Below are positions 49,378 to 59,151 of a stretch of 64,000 nucleotides of DNA, one piece after another. The notes under the pieces were generated by a model. That model did no database searches, had not been told where the DNA came from, and saw only the letters and a program-made list of their open reading frames with translations. Position 1 is the stretch's first letter; each line of letters begins with the position of its first letter. The DNA is from DATLLN01 sp963720885 (GTDB lineage Bacteria; Actinomycetota; Thermoleophilia; Gaiellales; JAICJC01): assembly GCA_963720885.1 (NCBI GenBank), contig CAVRGW010000002.1, positions 248,001 to 312,000 of the forward strand, in the 5' to 3' direction. The translations under genes and the position numbers were made by a program.

Positions 49378-50808
49378 ATGCTGACCGTCGCCGACATCCT
49401 TGCGATCGAGAACCTCGAGCTTCGCCGTGTCGGCGGAGCGGCCGGGGTGCACCGGCCGGTGCGCGGCGTGCACACCAGCGAGCTCGACGACCCGACGCCC
49501 TGGCTGCGGGGCGGCGAGCTGCTGCTCTCGACAGGGCGCCCATTGCGCCGCGACCCGGCGGGGTTCGTCGAGCGGCTGGCCTCGCGGGGACTGGCGGGGA
49601 TGGGCCTCGGCCTCGGCTTCGATCTCGACGAGATGCCGGCCGAGGCGATCGATGCCGGCGACCGGCTGGGGTTCCCGGTACTGACCATCCCCTACGAGGT
49701 GCCGTTCATCGCGATCAGCGAGGCGGTGTTCGCGGCCATCGCCGACCGTCGCGTGCAGACGCTGGAGCAGATGACCGAGCTGATCCTGGACGACCGGCAG
49801 CTGGACTCGCTGCTGTCGGAGCTGGCGGCGATCGCCGGCGCCGTGCTCGAGCTGCGTGACGGCCGGGGCCAGGCTCTCGCCTCCACCGGCTCGATCGACA
49901 CCGCCGACCCCCGGATCGTGCGCGAGCGCGTGGTCACGGGCGCGCGAGTCGAGGCTGAGCTGCTGGCGCTGCCCGCCGCGGACGCCGACCGTGCACTGCT
50001 CCATCACGTCCGTACCGTGCTGGCCGTCGAGCTGCTGCGCCGGCGGTCGGTCGCCGACGCAGAGCGCCGGCTTGCGGGCGACCTGGTCGAGGCCGTCGTC
50101 GGAGGCACGATCGGCGCCGCCGAGCTACGCCGCCGGTCGGCCGCGTTTGGCCTGACCGGCGGCTCACCGCTGACCTTCGCCGTGCTGCGGCCGGACAACG
50201 GCGGCGCGTCGGGGCTGGCACGGCTGGCCGAGCGCGCGACCGCCTACGGCCCCTCGACGGTGCGCGACGGTGGCGTCGCGGTGCTGATCGAGGCGGCCGG
50301 TGACGACGAGGCGGAGCAGGCCGCCGCGCGGCTGATGCGCGAGACCGGCGCCGCTGCGGCGGGCGTCGGACGGCTGCGGGCGACCCCGGCGGAGCTGCCG
50401 CGCAGCTACGACGAGGCGCTGTACGCGATCGACGCGCGCGTGCAGAACGGCGAGCCGGCCGTGGCCACGTTCCGCGATCTGGGCTCGATGCAGCTGCTGC
50501 TCTCACTACAGGGCGAGCGCGGCGTGGAGCTCTTCTGCGAGTCGCTGCTGGGCGCGCTGGTCGCCCACGACGAGCGGCACGGCTCGGCGCTGATCGACTC
50601 GCTGCGTGCCTATATCGAGGCCAACGGCCGGTGGGCGGACGCCGCGTCGGCGCTGGGTGTGCATCGTCACACGATGCGCTACCGAGTGCGCAAGATCGAG
50701 GAGTTGACCGGCCGCGACCTGAGCGACGCGCGCGATCGACTCGAGCTCTGGCTCGCCCTGCGCGCCTACGATATGCGCGACCGCGGCGCGGCCGCAGTGT
50801 CGGTTTGA
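49378..50808 (+). CDS. PucR-family transcriptional regulator
   Basis: A 476-residue regulator. An N-terminal PucR ligand domain (M-L-T-V-A-D-I-L ... V-R-G-V-H-T-S-E-L-D-D-P-T-P-W-L-R-G-G-E-L-L-L-S-T-G) is followed by a GGDEF-like middle. A C-terminal HTH_30 has Y-I-E-A-N-G-R-W-A-D-A-A-S-A-L-G-V-H-R-H-T-M-R-Y-R-V-R-K-I. PucR proteins control purine, GABA or amine catabolism. Its place after the aminotransferase suggests it senses a polyamine-derived signal and regulates both divergent units. Confidence 0.9.
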   Translation: MLTVADILAIENLELRRVGGAAGVHRPVRGVHTSELDDPTPWLRGGELLLSTGRPLRRDPAGFVERLASRGLAGMGLGLGFDLDEMPAEAIDAGDRLGFPVLTIPYEVPFIAISEAVFAAIADRRVQTLEQMTELILDDRQLDSLLSELAAIAGAVLELRDGRGQALASTGSIDTADPRIVRERVVTGARVEAELLALPAADADRALLHHVRTVLAVELLRRRSVADAERRLAGDLVEAVVGGTIGAAELRRRSAAFGLTGGSPLTFAVLRPDNGGASGLARLAERATAYGPSTVRDGGVAVLIEAAGDDEAEQAAARLMRETGAAAAGVGRLRATPAELPRSYDEALYAIDARVQNGEPAVATFRDLGSMQLLLSLQGERGVELFCESLLGALVAHDERHGSALIDSLRAYIEANGRWADAASALGVHRHTMRYRVRKIEELTGRDLSDARDRLELWLALRAYDMRDRGAAAVSV

Positions 50809-50809
50809 T

Positions 50810-50851
50810 GTCACAAACGCGACGGCTGTGGTCAGCCGCCGCGTTTGTGAC
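50810..50851. terminator. Bidirectional hairpin between convergent genes
   Basis: GTCACAAACGCG-A-CGGCTG pairs with CAGCCG-C-CGCGTTTGTGAC around a TGGT loop (18 pairs, one mismatch). It lies between the PucR stop and the stop of the convergent gene at 50873. Confidence 0.75.
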
Positions 50852-50872
50852 CAAGGCAACGTATACGCGCGG

Positions 50873-51268
50873 TTAACCGAGCATCTTCTTGACACCGTCG
50901 AGACGCGAGCGGAGCTCCTTGTTCTCGACGCTGTTCGCTTTCACCGCCTCGGCGAGCGCCTGGACGTTCCTCACCAGGTCATCGACGATCGAATCGATGT
51001 CACGGGCGGCCGCCGACGCCGCTCGCCGCGGACCGCGACGCGCGCCCGATGCCGCCTTGCGGGTCGTGCCGGCGCGGGAACGGGTCTTGCGGAGGGAGCC
51101 GCCCGCGCGCTTGCGCGCGACGCGGTAATAGTTCGCCGCCACCGTGCCGGCACGGCGGCCGGTATCCGCAGAGATCTTCGCGAACGCCTCGGTCCGGTTC
51201 ATTCCCTGGGCGACCAGTTTCTCGACGTCTTCGTAGATCTTCTCGCCTATCTCACCTGACCGGGGCAT
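50873..51268 (-). CDS. Orphan basic protein, nucleoid-associated-like
   Basis: A 131-residue protein in three parts. Residues 1-50 form a compact helical domain (I-G-E-K-I-Y-E-D-V-E-K-L-V-A-Q-G, T-G-R-R-A-G-T-V-A-A-N-Y-Y-R). Residues about 50-88 are a Lys/Arg/Ala-rich tail like that of histone H1 or Lsr2/HupB-type proteins. Residues about 90-131 are an amphipathic coiled coil (I-V-D-D-L-V-R-N-V-Q-A-L-A-E-A-V-K). No named family is recognised. DNA binding and multimerisation are inferred from the composition. Confidence 0.7.
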   Translation of the reverse strand: MPRSGEIGEKIYEDVEKLVAQGMNRTEAFAKISADTGRRAGTVAANYYRVARKRAGGSLRKTRSRAGTTRKAASGARRGPRRAASAAARDIDSIVDDLVRNVQALAEAVKANSVENKELRSRLDGVKKMLG

Positions 51269-51392
51269 GATTCACCTCTAGACTGGGGGGAGGACTTTCG
51301 TACTGTTGCACTATACAGAGCGTGCCCGACGATGTCGTGCAATAGTTGGCACTAGAACCGAGGTTCGGATATCTGAAAACGGGGAACGCGTC

Positions 51393-51407
51393 CATGACAC
51401 TGTCATG
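51393..51407. promoter_or_regulatory. Palindrome over the start of the ABC exporter operon
   Basis: CATGACA-C-TGTCATG is a perfect 7-1-7 palindrome whose right arm contains the ATG (51405-51407) of the ATPase gene. A repressor bound here would block initiation. The regulator is unknown; a DNA-binding protein is encoded divergently. Confidence 0.5.
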
Positions 51408-52397
51408 ACTGATTCTGTCATCAACGTACGCGGTCTTCATCGTACATACCGTACGAGCACGGGGCTGCTGCGTCGCCAGTCGATCGAGGTGGAAGCCGTC
51501 CGCGGTGTGTCGTTCGAAGTCGGCCAGGGTGAGCTGTTCGGGCTGCTCGGCCCCAACGGCGCGGGCAAGACGACCACCATCAAGATGCTGATCACGCTGC
51601 TCCTGCCCACCTCGGGCCACGCCAGCGTGCTTGGGATGGACGTGGTGGAGCACGCCCGCGCGGTGCGCCGCCAGATCGGGTACGTGTTCGGCGGCGACCG
51701 CGGCCTGTACGAGCGCGTGCCGGCGATCGACAACCTGCGCTACTTCGCTGAGCTGTACGGCGTCGCGCCGGCCGCCCGCGAGCGGCGGATCGTCGAGCTG
51801 CTCGAGCTGGTCGGCCTGCGCGGTCGCGAGCGGGAGCGCGTCGAGGGCTACTCGCGCGGAATGCGCCAGCGGCTGCATATCGCCCGCGGGCTGCTGCACG
51901 ACCCGCCGGTGGTGTTCCTCGACGAGCCGACGATCGGCGTCGACCCGGTTGGTGCGCGCGAGCTGCGCGCGACCATCGACTCCCTGCGCACCGCCGGCAA
52001 GACGGTGCTGCTGACCACGCACTACATGTTCGAGGCCGATGCACTGTGCGACCGGATCGCGGTGATCGCCCGCGGCCGGCTGATCGCCCAGGGCACGCCG
52101 GGCGAGCTGAAGTCGCAGGTCACCGACCGGACGGTCGTCGAGATCGAGGCGTACGGCGTCGACGAGGCGGCGCTCGAGCGCCTGCGCTCGTTGCCCGGAG
52201 TGGCATCGGTCGCGGTCGAGGAGCGCGAGCAGGCCCAGCTGCTGCTCGTCCAGTCCGCCCACGGGCTCGAGATCACCCAGCAGCTGCTCGCGCAGCTGGA
52301 CGGCGCCCGCGTCGGCCGGGTGGCATCGCGCGAGCCGACGCTCGAGGACGCCTACGTCGCGCTGGTCACCGGCGTCGACGACGGGGAGGCGGCGTGA
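51405..52397 (+). CDS. ABC-2 exporter ATPase (DrrA/NatA-like)
   Basis: A 330-residue ATPase. It has Walker A G-P-N-G-A-G-K-T-T-T, signature Y-S-R-G-M-R-Q-R-L in place of LSGGQ, Walker B V-V-F-L-D-E-P-T-I-G-V-D, and switch His in T-T-H-Y-M. A C-terminal extension typical of DrrA-type drug and lipid exporters follows. ATG 51405 is chosen from the family start; a reading from 51306 lacks similarity. It overlaps the first permease gene (GTGA). Confidence 0.88.
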   Translation: MTDSVINVRGLHRTYRTSTGLLRRQSIEVEAVRGVSFEVGQGELFGLLGPNGAGKTTTIKMLITLLLPTSGHASVLGMDVVEHARAVRRQIGYVFGGDRGLYERVPAIDNLRYFAELYGVAPAARERRIVELLELVGLRGRERERVEGYSRGMRQRLHIARGLLHDPPVVFLDEPTIGVDPVGARELRATIDSLRTAGKTVLLTTHYMFEADALCDRIAVIARGRLIAQGTPGELKSQVTDRTVVEIEAYGVDEAALERLRSLPGVASVAVEEREQAQLLLVQSAHGLEITQQLLAQLDGARVGRVASREPTLEDAYVALVTGVDDGEAA

Positions 52398-53173
52398 GCG
52401 CGCTCGCTGCGGGCCGGCTGATGGTCGCGGGCTGGCGGTTCCACCTGAAGAACCTCACCCGATCCGGCTTCTTCCTGCTGATCTCGCTGCTGCAGCCCGT
52501 GATCTTCGCCAGCATTGCGTTCTACATGTGGCGATCGGGCCAGCGGTCGGGCACGCTGCTCGCGGTGGCGCTCGGCGCCGGGCTGATGGGTATGTGGTCG
52601 TCCACGCTCTTCGGCTCGGGCGGCGCGATCCAGTGGCAGCGCTGGCAGGGCACGCTCGAGGTGCTGATCGCCGCGCCCGCGCCGTTCCTGCTGACGCTGC
52701 TGCCGATCACGCTGGCCACGGCGTCCGTCGGCCTGTACTCGATCGTCGCCACGCTGTGCTGGGGCTGGCTGCTGTTCGGGATGCCGCTGACGCTCGTCCA
52801 CCCACTGGCATTCGCGATCGCCCTGCCGGCGGCGGTCGCGTCGCTGGGGCTGCTGGGACTGGTGCTGGCGTCGACGTTCGTGCTCTATCGCAGTGCCAGC
52901 GCGTTCTCGAACCTGCTCGAGTATCCGGTCTGGCTGGTCACCGGCCTGCTGGTGCCAGTCTCGCTCCTGCCCGGGTTCGTGGAACCGATCTCCTGGGTGC
53001 TCGCCCCCACCTGGGGCGTCCGCGCGATCCGCCGCGCGGCGCTCGGCGGCGACCCGTGGCCGGCCATCGCGATGTGCGTGCTGCTGGCCGCCGCCTACCT
53101 CGCGATCGGCGCACTCACGCTCCGCAACTTCGAGCGCCTGGCGCGGCAGCAGGCAACGCTGTCCCTGACATGA
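52394..53173 (+). CDS. ABC-2 type exporter permease, first
   Basis: A 259-residue membrane protein with six helices, beginning V-A-G-W-R-F-H-L-K-N-L-T-R-S and with E-V-L-I-A-A-P-A-P in the characteristic cytosolic loop. The ABC-2 signature region L-L-E-Y-P-V-W-L-V-T-G-L-L-V-P-V is visible. It probably pairs with the next gene as a heterodimer. GTG 52394 overlaps the ATPase stop. Substrate unknown. Confidence 0.85.
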   Translation: MSALAAGRLMVAGWRFHLKNLTRSGFFLLISLLQPVIFASIAFYMWRSGQRSGTLLAVALGAGLMGMWSSTLFGSGGAIQWQRWQGTLEVLIAAPAPFLLTLLPITLATASVGLYSIVATLCWGWLLFGMPLTLVHPLAFAIALPAAVASLGLLGLVLASTFVLYRSASAFSNLLEYPVWLVTGLLVPVSLLPGFVEPISWVLAPTWGVRAIRRAALGGDPWPAIAMCVLLAAAYLAIGALTLRNFERLARQQATLSLT

Positions 53174-53955
53174 ACGACCTACGGCTGTTCTGGTCGGGCG
53201 GCAGGTTCACCTACCGCGCGCTCTTCAACTGGATCTCGCCGGTCATGTACGCGACCACGATGCTGGGCAGCCCGCTGTTCCAGATCCTGTTCTTCACGTA
53301 CGTCGGCAAGACGTACACCACACTCCCCGAGCGCTTCTTCATCGTCGGTAACGCTGTGCAGGTCAGTGCGATGTCCGGCATCTACGCAGCCACGATGACC
53401 ATCGCCAACGAACGGCAGTTCGGCACGCTGTCTCCGCTGCTGGCGACGCCGGCGAACCGCGTGGTGCTGTTCTTCGGGCGCAGCCTCCCGGTGATCTTCA
53501 ACGGCCTGGTGGTGTCGGTGTTCGGCTTCCTGGTCGGCATCCTGCTGCTCGACCTCGACCTGGCCGCCGGCAGCCTCCCGGCGCTGGCCGTGGTTCTGGT
53601 GGTCACGGTGTCCTCGTGCACCGCCTTCGGGATGATGCTCGGCTCGTTCGGCCTGCGGGCCCGCGACGTCTTCTTCTTCTCGAACCTCGTCTACTTCCTG
53701 ATGCTGCTGTTCTGCGGCGTCAACGTGCCGCAGGAGGAGCTCCCGGGCTGGATGCAGGCGATCGGCAACGCGTTGCCGATGACACACGGGATCAAGGCCG
53801 CGCGCGAGGTCGCCGCCGGCGGCTCGCTCTCCGCCTCGGCCGGTCTGGTGGGCGCGGAGCTGCTCGTCGGGCTGGTCTGGGGGACGGTCGCGTTCGCCCT
53901 GTTCAAGCTGTTCGAGGTCGAGTCGCGGCGGCGGGCGTCGCTTGACACGTTCTAG
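53170..53955 (+). CDS. ABC-2 type exporter permease, second
   Basis: A 261-residue membrane protein with six helices. It has the loop E-R-Q-F-G-T-L-S-P-L-L-A-T-P-A-N-R and the late L-L-F-C-G-V-N-V-P-Q-E-E-L-P-G-W-M-Q-A-I-G-N-A-L-P-M-T-H-G, both ABC-2 hallmarks. ATG 53170 overlaps the first permease stop (ATGA). It completes a one-ATPase, two-permease exporter. The leu/ilv operon promoter follows 22 bases after its stop. Confidence 0.87.
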   Translation: MNDLRLFWSGGRFTYRALFNWISPVMYATTMLGSPLFQILFFTYVGKTYTTLPERFFIVGNAVQVSAMSGIYAATMTIANERQFGTLSPLLATPANRVVLFFGRSLPVIFNGLVVSVFGFLVGILLLDLDLAAGSLPALAVVLVVTVSSCTAFGMMLGSFGLRARDVFFFSNLVYFLMLLFCGVNVPQEELPGWMQAIGNALPMTHGIKAAREVAAGGSLSASAGLVGAELLVGLVWGTVAFALFKLFEVESRRRASLDTF

Positions 53956-53977
53956 GTACTCGGCGTGCGGCTCCGGT

Positions 53978-54006
53978 TTGACTGCCCGGGGCCGCCCGCG
54001 TATCGT
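53978..54006 (+). promoter_or_regulatory. Promoter of the leu/ilv operon
   Basis: TTGACT (53978-53983), an exact 17-base spacer, then TATCGT (54001-54006). The leader-peptide ATG is ten bases after the -10 box, so the transcript starts at or a few bases before it. Confidence 0.75.
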
Positions 54007-54015
54007 GTGCGCAGG

Positions 54016-54141
54016 ATGCCGAGTCACGCGACTGCCAAGGAGATTGCCGCCCGCTCCCCGTTGAGCGGGCGTCCCGTCGGGTTCTCCTCGCTGTTCGCGT
54101 TCAGCCTCCTCGGCCTTCTCCTCATCCTCCTCGCCCGGTAG
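54016..54141 (+). CDS. Leucine-rich leader peptide of the leu/ilv operon
   Basis: A 41-codon reading frame begins almost at the predicted transcription start and ends S-L-L-G-L-L-L-I-L-L-A-R. Seven of nine consecutive codons are Leu, plus one Ile and one Gly. Runs of the regulated amino acid near the end of a short leader are the mark of ribosome-mediated attenuation. A hairpin follows at 54202-54224, before leuA. Such leaders are known for leuA/ilvB in other actinobacteria. Confidence 0.78.
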   Translation: MPSHATAKEIAARSPLSGRPVGFSSLFAFSLLGLLLILLAR

Positions 54142-54201
54142 GGCGAGCGACTTCTGCACACGCGCCGCACACCGGCGCACACGCACACGAGGAGAACTCA
54201 A

Positions 54202-54224
54202 CGGGAGAGGTGCGCCCTCTTCCG
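54202..54224 (+). promoter_or_regulatory. Leader hairpin before leuA
   Basis: CGGGAGAGG-TGCGC-CCTCTTCCG forms a 9-bp stem with one G-U pair. It ends five bases before the GAGGAGG Shine-Dalgarno of leuA (54230-54236 region). No U-run follows. Stalling on the leader's Leu codons, upstream, could alter folding here. Confidence 0.5.
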
Positions 54225-54247
54225 CGACCCTGAGGAGGTTTTCGCGC

Positions 54248-55789
<1,542 letters not shown>

Positions 55790-55805
55790 TGAGATTGGAG
55801 CCACG

Positions 55806-56891
55806 ATGACCCATACCCGCCCTGTCCCCATAGTCGCCTGCCTTGCGGGCGACGGCATCGGCCCCGAGGTGATGGCCGAGGCCGGGCGCGTGATCGACAC
55901 GGCGGGCGAGCTGTTCGGCTTCCGTGTGCGCCAGGTACACCTGCCGTTCGGCGGCGACGCGATCGACAAGCACGGCGACCCGTTCCCGTCGCACGTGCGC
56001 GCCGCCGTCAAGGCGTCCGACTCGGTGCTGCTCGGCGCCGTCGGCGGCCCCCGCTGGGAGACCTCTCCGCGGCGCCCCGAGCAGGGACTGCTGGAGCTCC
56101 GCCGCGAGCTCGACACGTACGCGAACCTGCGACCGGTGCGCCACGGCGACATCGACCTGATGGTCGTGCGCGAGCTGACCGGCGGCCTGTACTTCGGCCG
56201 CAAGGAGCTCGGGGACGACAACGCTATGGACGTCTGCAGCTACACCCGCGAGCAGGTCGAGCGGGTCTCGCGCTGGGCGTTCCGGCTGGCGAGGCGACGG
56301 TCCGGTCGCGTCGTCTCAGTCGACAAGGCGAACGTGCTGGCGACGTCGAAGCTGTGGCGCCGCGTCGTCACCGAGCTCCACGAGCAGGAGTTCCCGGAGA
56401 TGGCGCTGACGCACGAGCTGGTCGACTCGTTCGCGATGAACCTGGCGACCCGCCCCCAGGCGTACGACGTGATCCTTACCGAGAACATGTTCGGCGACAT
56501 CCTGTCCGACCTGGCCGCGGCCGTTGGCGGCGGGCTCGGGCTGGCGCCGTCGGCGTCGATCGGCACCGAGCCGCCGGGCATCTTCGAGCCGGTGCACGGC
56601 TCGGCGCCGGACATCGCCGGCCAGGGCGAGGCGAACCCGATCGCGATGATCCTCTCCGTCGGCCTGATGTTCACGCACGGCCTGGCGCGGCGCGACGTCG
56701 GCCGGGCGATCACCGCTGCCGTCGACGAGGTGCTGGCGGGGGGCATCTCGACCGCCGACCAGATCTCGGGCGGCCGCGCCTATGCCACCTGGGAGGTCGG
56801 CCAGGCCGTCTGCGAAGCGCTCAAGCACCACGCGACCGGTGGCGCGGAGTTCGAGCGAAACCCTTACCGTGAGGTGGCTGCCCGTGGATAG
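55806..56891 (+). CDS. leuB: 3-Isopropylmalate dehydrogenase
   Basis: A 361-residue NAD-dependent enzyme oxidising 3-isopropylmalate. A-G-D-G-I-G-P-E-V-M opens the fold. Substrate and Mg ligands are in R-R-E-L-D-T-Y-A-N-L-R-P-V, V-D-K-A-N-V-L and D-I-L-S-D-L-A-A. The NAD motif H-G-S-A-P-D-I-A-G is near the C-terminus. ATG 55806 is 16 bases after leuA. leuC/leuD (isopropylmalate isomerase) are not in the window. Confidence 0.96.
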   Translation: MTHTRPVPIVACLAGDGIGPEVMAEAGRVIDTAGELFGFRVRQVHLPFGGDAIDKHGDPFPSHVRAAVKASDSVLLGAVGGPRWETSPRRPEQGLLELRRELDTYANLRPVRHGDIDLMVVRELTGGLYFGRKELGDDNAMDVCSYTREQVERVSRWAFRLARRRSGRVVSVDKANVLATSKLWRRVVTELHEQEFPEMALTHELVDSFAMNLATRPQAYDVILTENMFGDILSDLAAAVGGGLGLAPSASIGTEPPGIFEPVHGSAPDIAGQGEANPIAMILSVGLMFTHGLARRDVGRAITAAVDEVLAGGISTADQISGGRAYATWEVGQAVCEALKHHATGGAEFERNPYREVAARG

Positions 56892-58638
56892 CGCAACGAC
56901 ACGCATGACAGGGGCCGAGGCCGTCATCCGCTGCCTCGAGGCCGAGGGCGTGACCGACGTGTTCGGTCTGCCCGGCGGTGCCATCCTCCCGCTGTACGAC
57001 GCCTGGGCGGCGTGCGATCATTCGATCCGCCACTACCTGGTGCGCCACGAACAGGGCGCCGGGCACATGGCGCAGGGGTACGCCCGCGCCACCGGCAAGG
57101 TGGGCGTCGCCATCGCCACGTCCGGCCCCGGCGCGACGAACCTGGTCACGCCGATCGCGGACGCGTACCTCGACTCGACGCCGATCGTGTGCATCACCGG
57201 CCAGGTGCCGACGCACCTGATCGGCACGGACGCCTTCCAGGAGGCAGATATCCAGGGCATCACGATGCCGATCGTCAAGCACTCCTGGCTGGTCGACCGG
57301 GTCGAGGACATCCCGCGGGTGTTCAAGGAGGCGTTCCACATCGCCCGCACCGGCCGGCCCGGCCCGGTGCTGGTCGACATCCCCAAGGACCTGCAGCTGA
57401 CCGAGTTCGAGTTCTCGTATCCCAAGCAGGTCGACATCCCCGGCTACAAGCCGTCCAAGCACGGCCACCCGAAGCAGGTGATCACGGCGGCCGAGGCGAT
57501 CCTGGCGGCCGAGCGGCCGACGCTCTACGTCGGCGGCGGCGCCGTCACCTCGGGCCTCGACCCGGCCGACCTGATCCGCGTGGCCCAGGCCGCGCAGATC
57601 CCGGTGGTGACCACGCTGCAGGCCAAGGGCGCGTTCCCCGACTCGCACCCGCTGTGCATCGGGCTGCCCGGCATGCACGGGTCGAAGGCCGCCAACTGGG
57701 CGATGAACCGCTGCGACCTGCTGATCGCGTGCGGCGCACGCTTCGACGACCGGGTGACCGGCAAGCTGGACGTGTTCGCTCCGGGCGCGCGCGTCATCCA
57801 CATGGACGTCGACCCGGCCGAGATCGGCAAGAACCGGGCGGCCGACATCCCGATCGTGGGATCGCTCGAGCACGTCATCCCCAAGCTGGCCGAGGCGCTC
57901 GAGTCGCGCAGCAACGGCGGGCCGCCGAAGGCCGGCGACTGGCTTGAGACGGTGCAGGGCTGGCAGCGCGACAACCCGTTCCGCTACCGCAACACGCCAC
58001 CGCTCAAGCCGGAGTTCGTGATCGAGCGGCTGCGTGAGCTGACGCGCGGCCAGGACGTGGTCTGGACGACCGGCGTGGGCCAGCACCAGATGTGGGCGGC
58101 GCAGTACCTCGAGATCGACAAGCCGCGGCGGTGGCTGACCTCGGGCGGCGCCGGAACCATGGGCTTCGGCGTGCCGGCTGCGATCGGCGCCAAGGTCGGG
58201 CGGCCGGACGCGATCGTCATCAACATCGACGGCGACGGCTGCTTCCAGATGACGATGCAGGAGCTGGCGACCGCCAAGATGTACGGCATCGCGGCGATCC
58301 ACGTGGTCGTCAACAACGGCTGGCTGGGCATGGTCCGCCAGTGGCAGGAGCTGTTCCACGGCGAGCGCTTCTCGGAGACCCTGCTGGAGGTCGACCTGCC
58401 AGACTACGTGAAGCTGGCCGAGAGCTTCGGCATCGCGGCCTTCCGCTGCGAGACCACCGACGAGGTGGACGCCGCGATCACCGCGGCGCTCGAGTGCGGC
58501 GGCCCGTGTGTGATCGACGCCCGCGTCGACCACGAGGAGAAGGTGTATCCGATGGTGCCCGCCGGGGCATCGTCGGCCGACATGATCGACGTCGAGTGGG
58601 CCGAGGACGACAACGCCTGGGTCGAGGAGGGTGTCTAG
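56884..58638 (+). CDS. ilvB: Acetolactate synthase, large subunit
   Basis: A 584-residue thiamine diphosphate enzyme, first common step for valine, leucine and isoleucine. The N-terminal Glu is in R-H-E-Q-G-A-G-H-M-A. A FAD-binding middle domain follows. The ThDP motif is N-I-D-G-D-G-C-F-Q-M ... V-V-V-N-N-G-W-L-G-M. GTG 56884 overlaps the leuB stop by eight bases; ATG 56905 is an alternative. ilvN starts immediately after its stop. Confidence 0.95.
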   Translation: MDSATTRMTGAEAVIRCLEAEGVTDVFGLPGGAILPLYDAWAACDHSIRHYLVRHEQGAGHMAQGYARATGKVGVAIATSGPGATNLVTPIADAYLDSTPIVCITGQVPTHLIGTDAFQEADIQGITMPIVKHSWLVDRVEDIPRVFKEAFHIARTGRPGPVLVDIPKDLQLTEFEFSYPKQVDIPGYKPSKHGHPKQVITAAEAILAAERPTLYVGGGAVTSGLDPADLIRVAQAAQIPVVTTLQAKGAFPDSHPLCIGLPGMHGSKAANWAMNRCDLLIACGARFDDRVTGKLDVFAPGARVIHMDVDPAEIGKNRAADIPIVGSLEHVIPKLAEALESRSNGGPPKAGDWLETVQGWQRDNPFRYRNTPPLKPEFVIERLRELTRGQDVVWTTGVGQHQMWAAQYLEIDKPRRWLTSGGAGTMGFGVPAAIGAKVGRPDAIVINIDGDGCFQMTMQELATAKMYGIAAIHVVVNNGWLGMVRQWQELFHGERFSETLLEVDLPDYVKLAESFGIAAFRCETTDEVDAAITAALECGGPCVIDARVDHEEKVYPMVPAGASSADMIDVEWAEDDNAWVEEGV

Positions 58639-59151
58639 ATGAGCATGCACACGCTGAGCGTGCTGGTCCTGAACAGGCCGGGCATCCTCACGCGCTGCGC
58701 CGGGCTGTTCGCCCGCCGCGGATTCAACATCGAGTCGTTGGCCGTCGGGCCAACGGAGGATCCGAGCCGCAGCCGGATCACACTGCGCATCGACTCCGAG
58801 CAGCACTCCGTCGACCAGGTGACGAAGCAGCTGTACAAGCTGGTCGACGTGCTCAAGGTGCAGGAGCTCGGGCCGACCGCGGTCGAGCTCGAGCTGATGA
58901 TGATCAAGGTGATCAGCGACCCGGCGAAGCGGCCGGAGATCATCTCGCTGGCCGACGTGTTCGAGGCGAACGTCGTCGACGTCGGGCCGGAGGCGATCAC
59001 GTTCTCCTGCGTCGCGCAGCCCGACCGGCTGCAGGCGCTGGAGGAGCTGCTCGCTCCGTACGGCATCAAGGACCTCGTCCGCACGGGGCGGATCGCGCTC
59101 GACCGTGACGGTGCGCTGGGTACACGCAAACGAATGAGGGTGGTTGCATGA
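58639..59151 (+). CDS. ilvN: Acetolactate synthase, small (regulatory) subunit
   Basis: A 170-residue regulatory subunit. The N-terminal ACT domain (L-S-V-L-V-L-N-R-P-G-I-L-T-R-C-A-G-L-F-A-R-R-G-F-N-I-E-S-L) binds valine for feedback inhibition. A second ACT-like half (residues about 85-160) follows. ATG 58639 abuts the ilvB stop, and the stop overlaps ilvC (ATGA). Confidence 0.95.
   Translation: MSMHTLSVLVLNRPGILTRCAGLFARRGFNIESLAVGPTEDPSRSRITLRIDSEQHSVDQVTKQLYKLVDVLKVQELGPTAVELELMMIKVISDPAKRPEIISLADVFEANVVDVGPEAITFSCVAQPDRLQALEELLAPYGIKDLVRTGRIALDRDGALGTRKRMRVVA

Noticed and set aside
56821..58806. 661-codon minus-strand frame opposite ilvB
   Set aside because: Low-complexity shadow of ilvB codon bias; no motif, and it crosses several gene ends.
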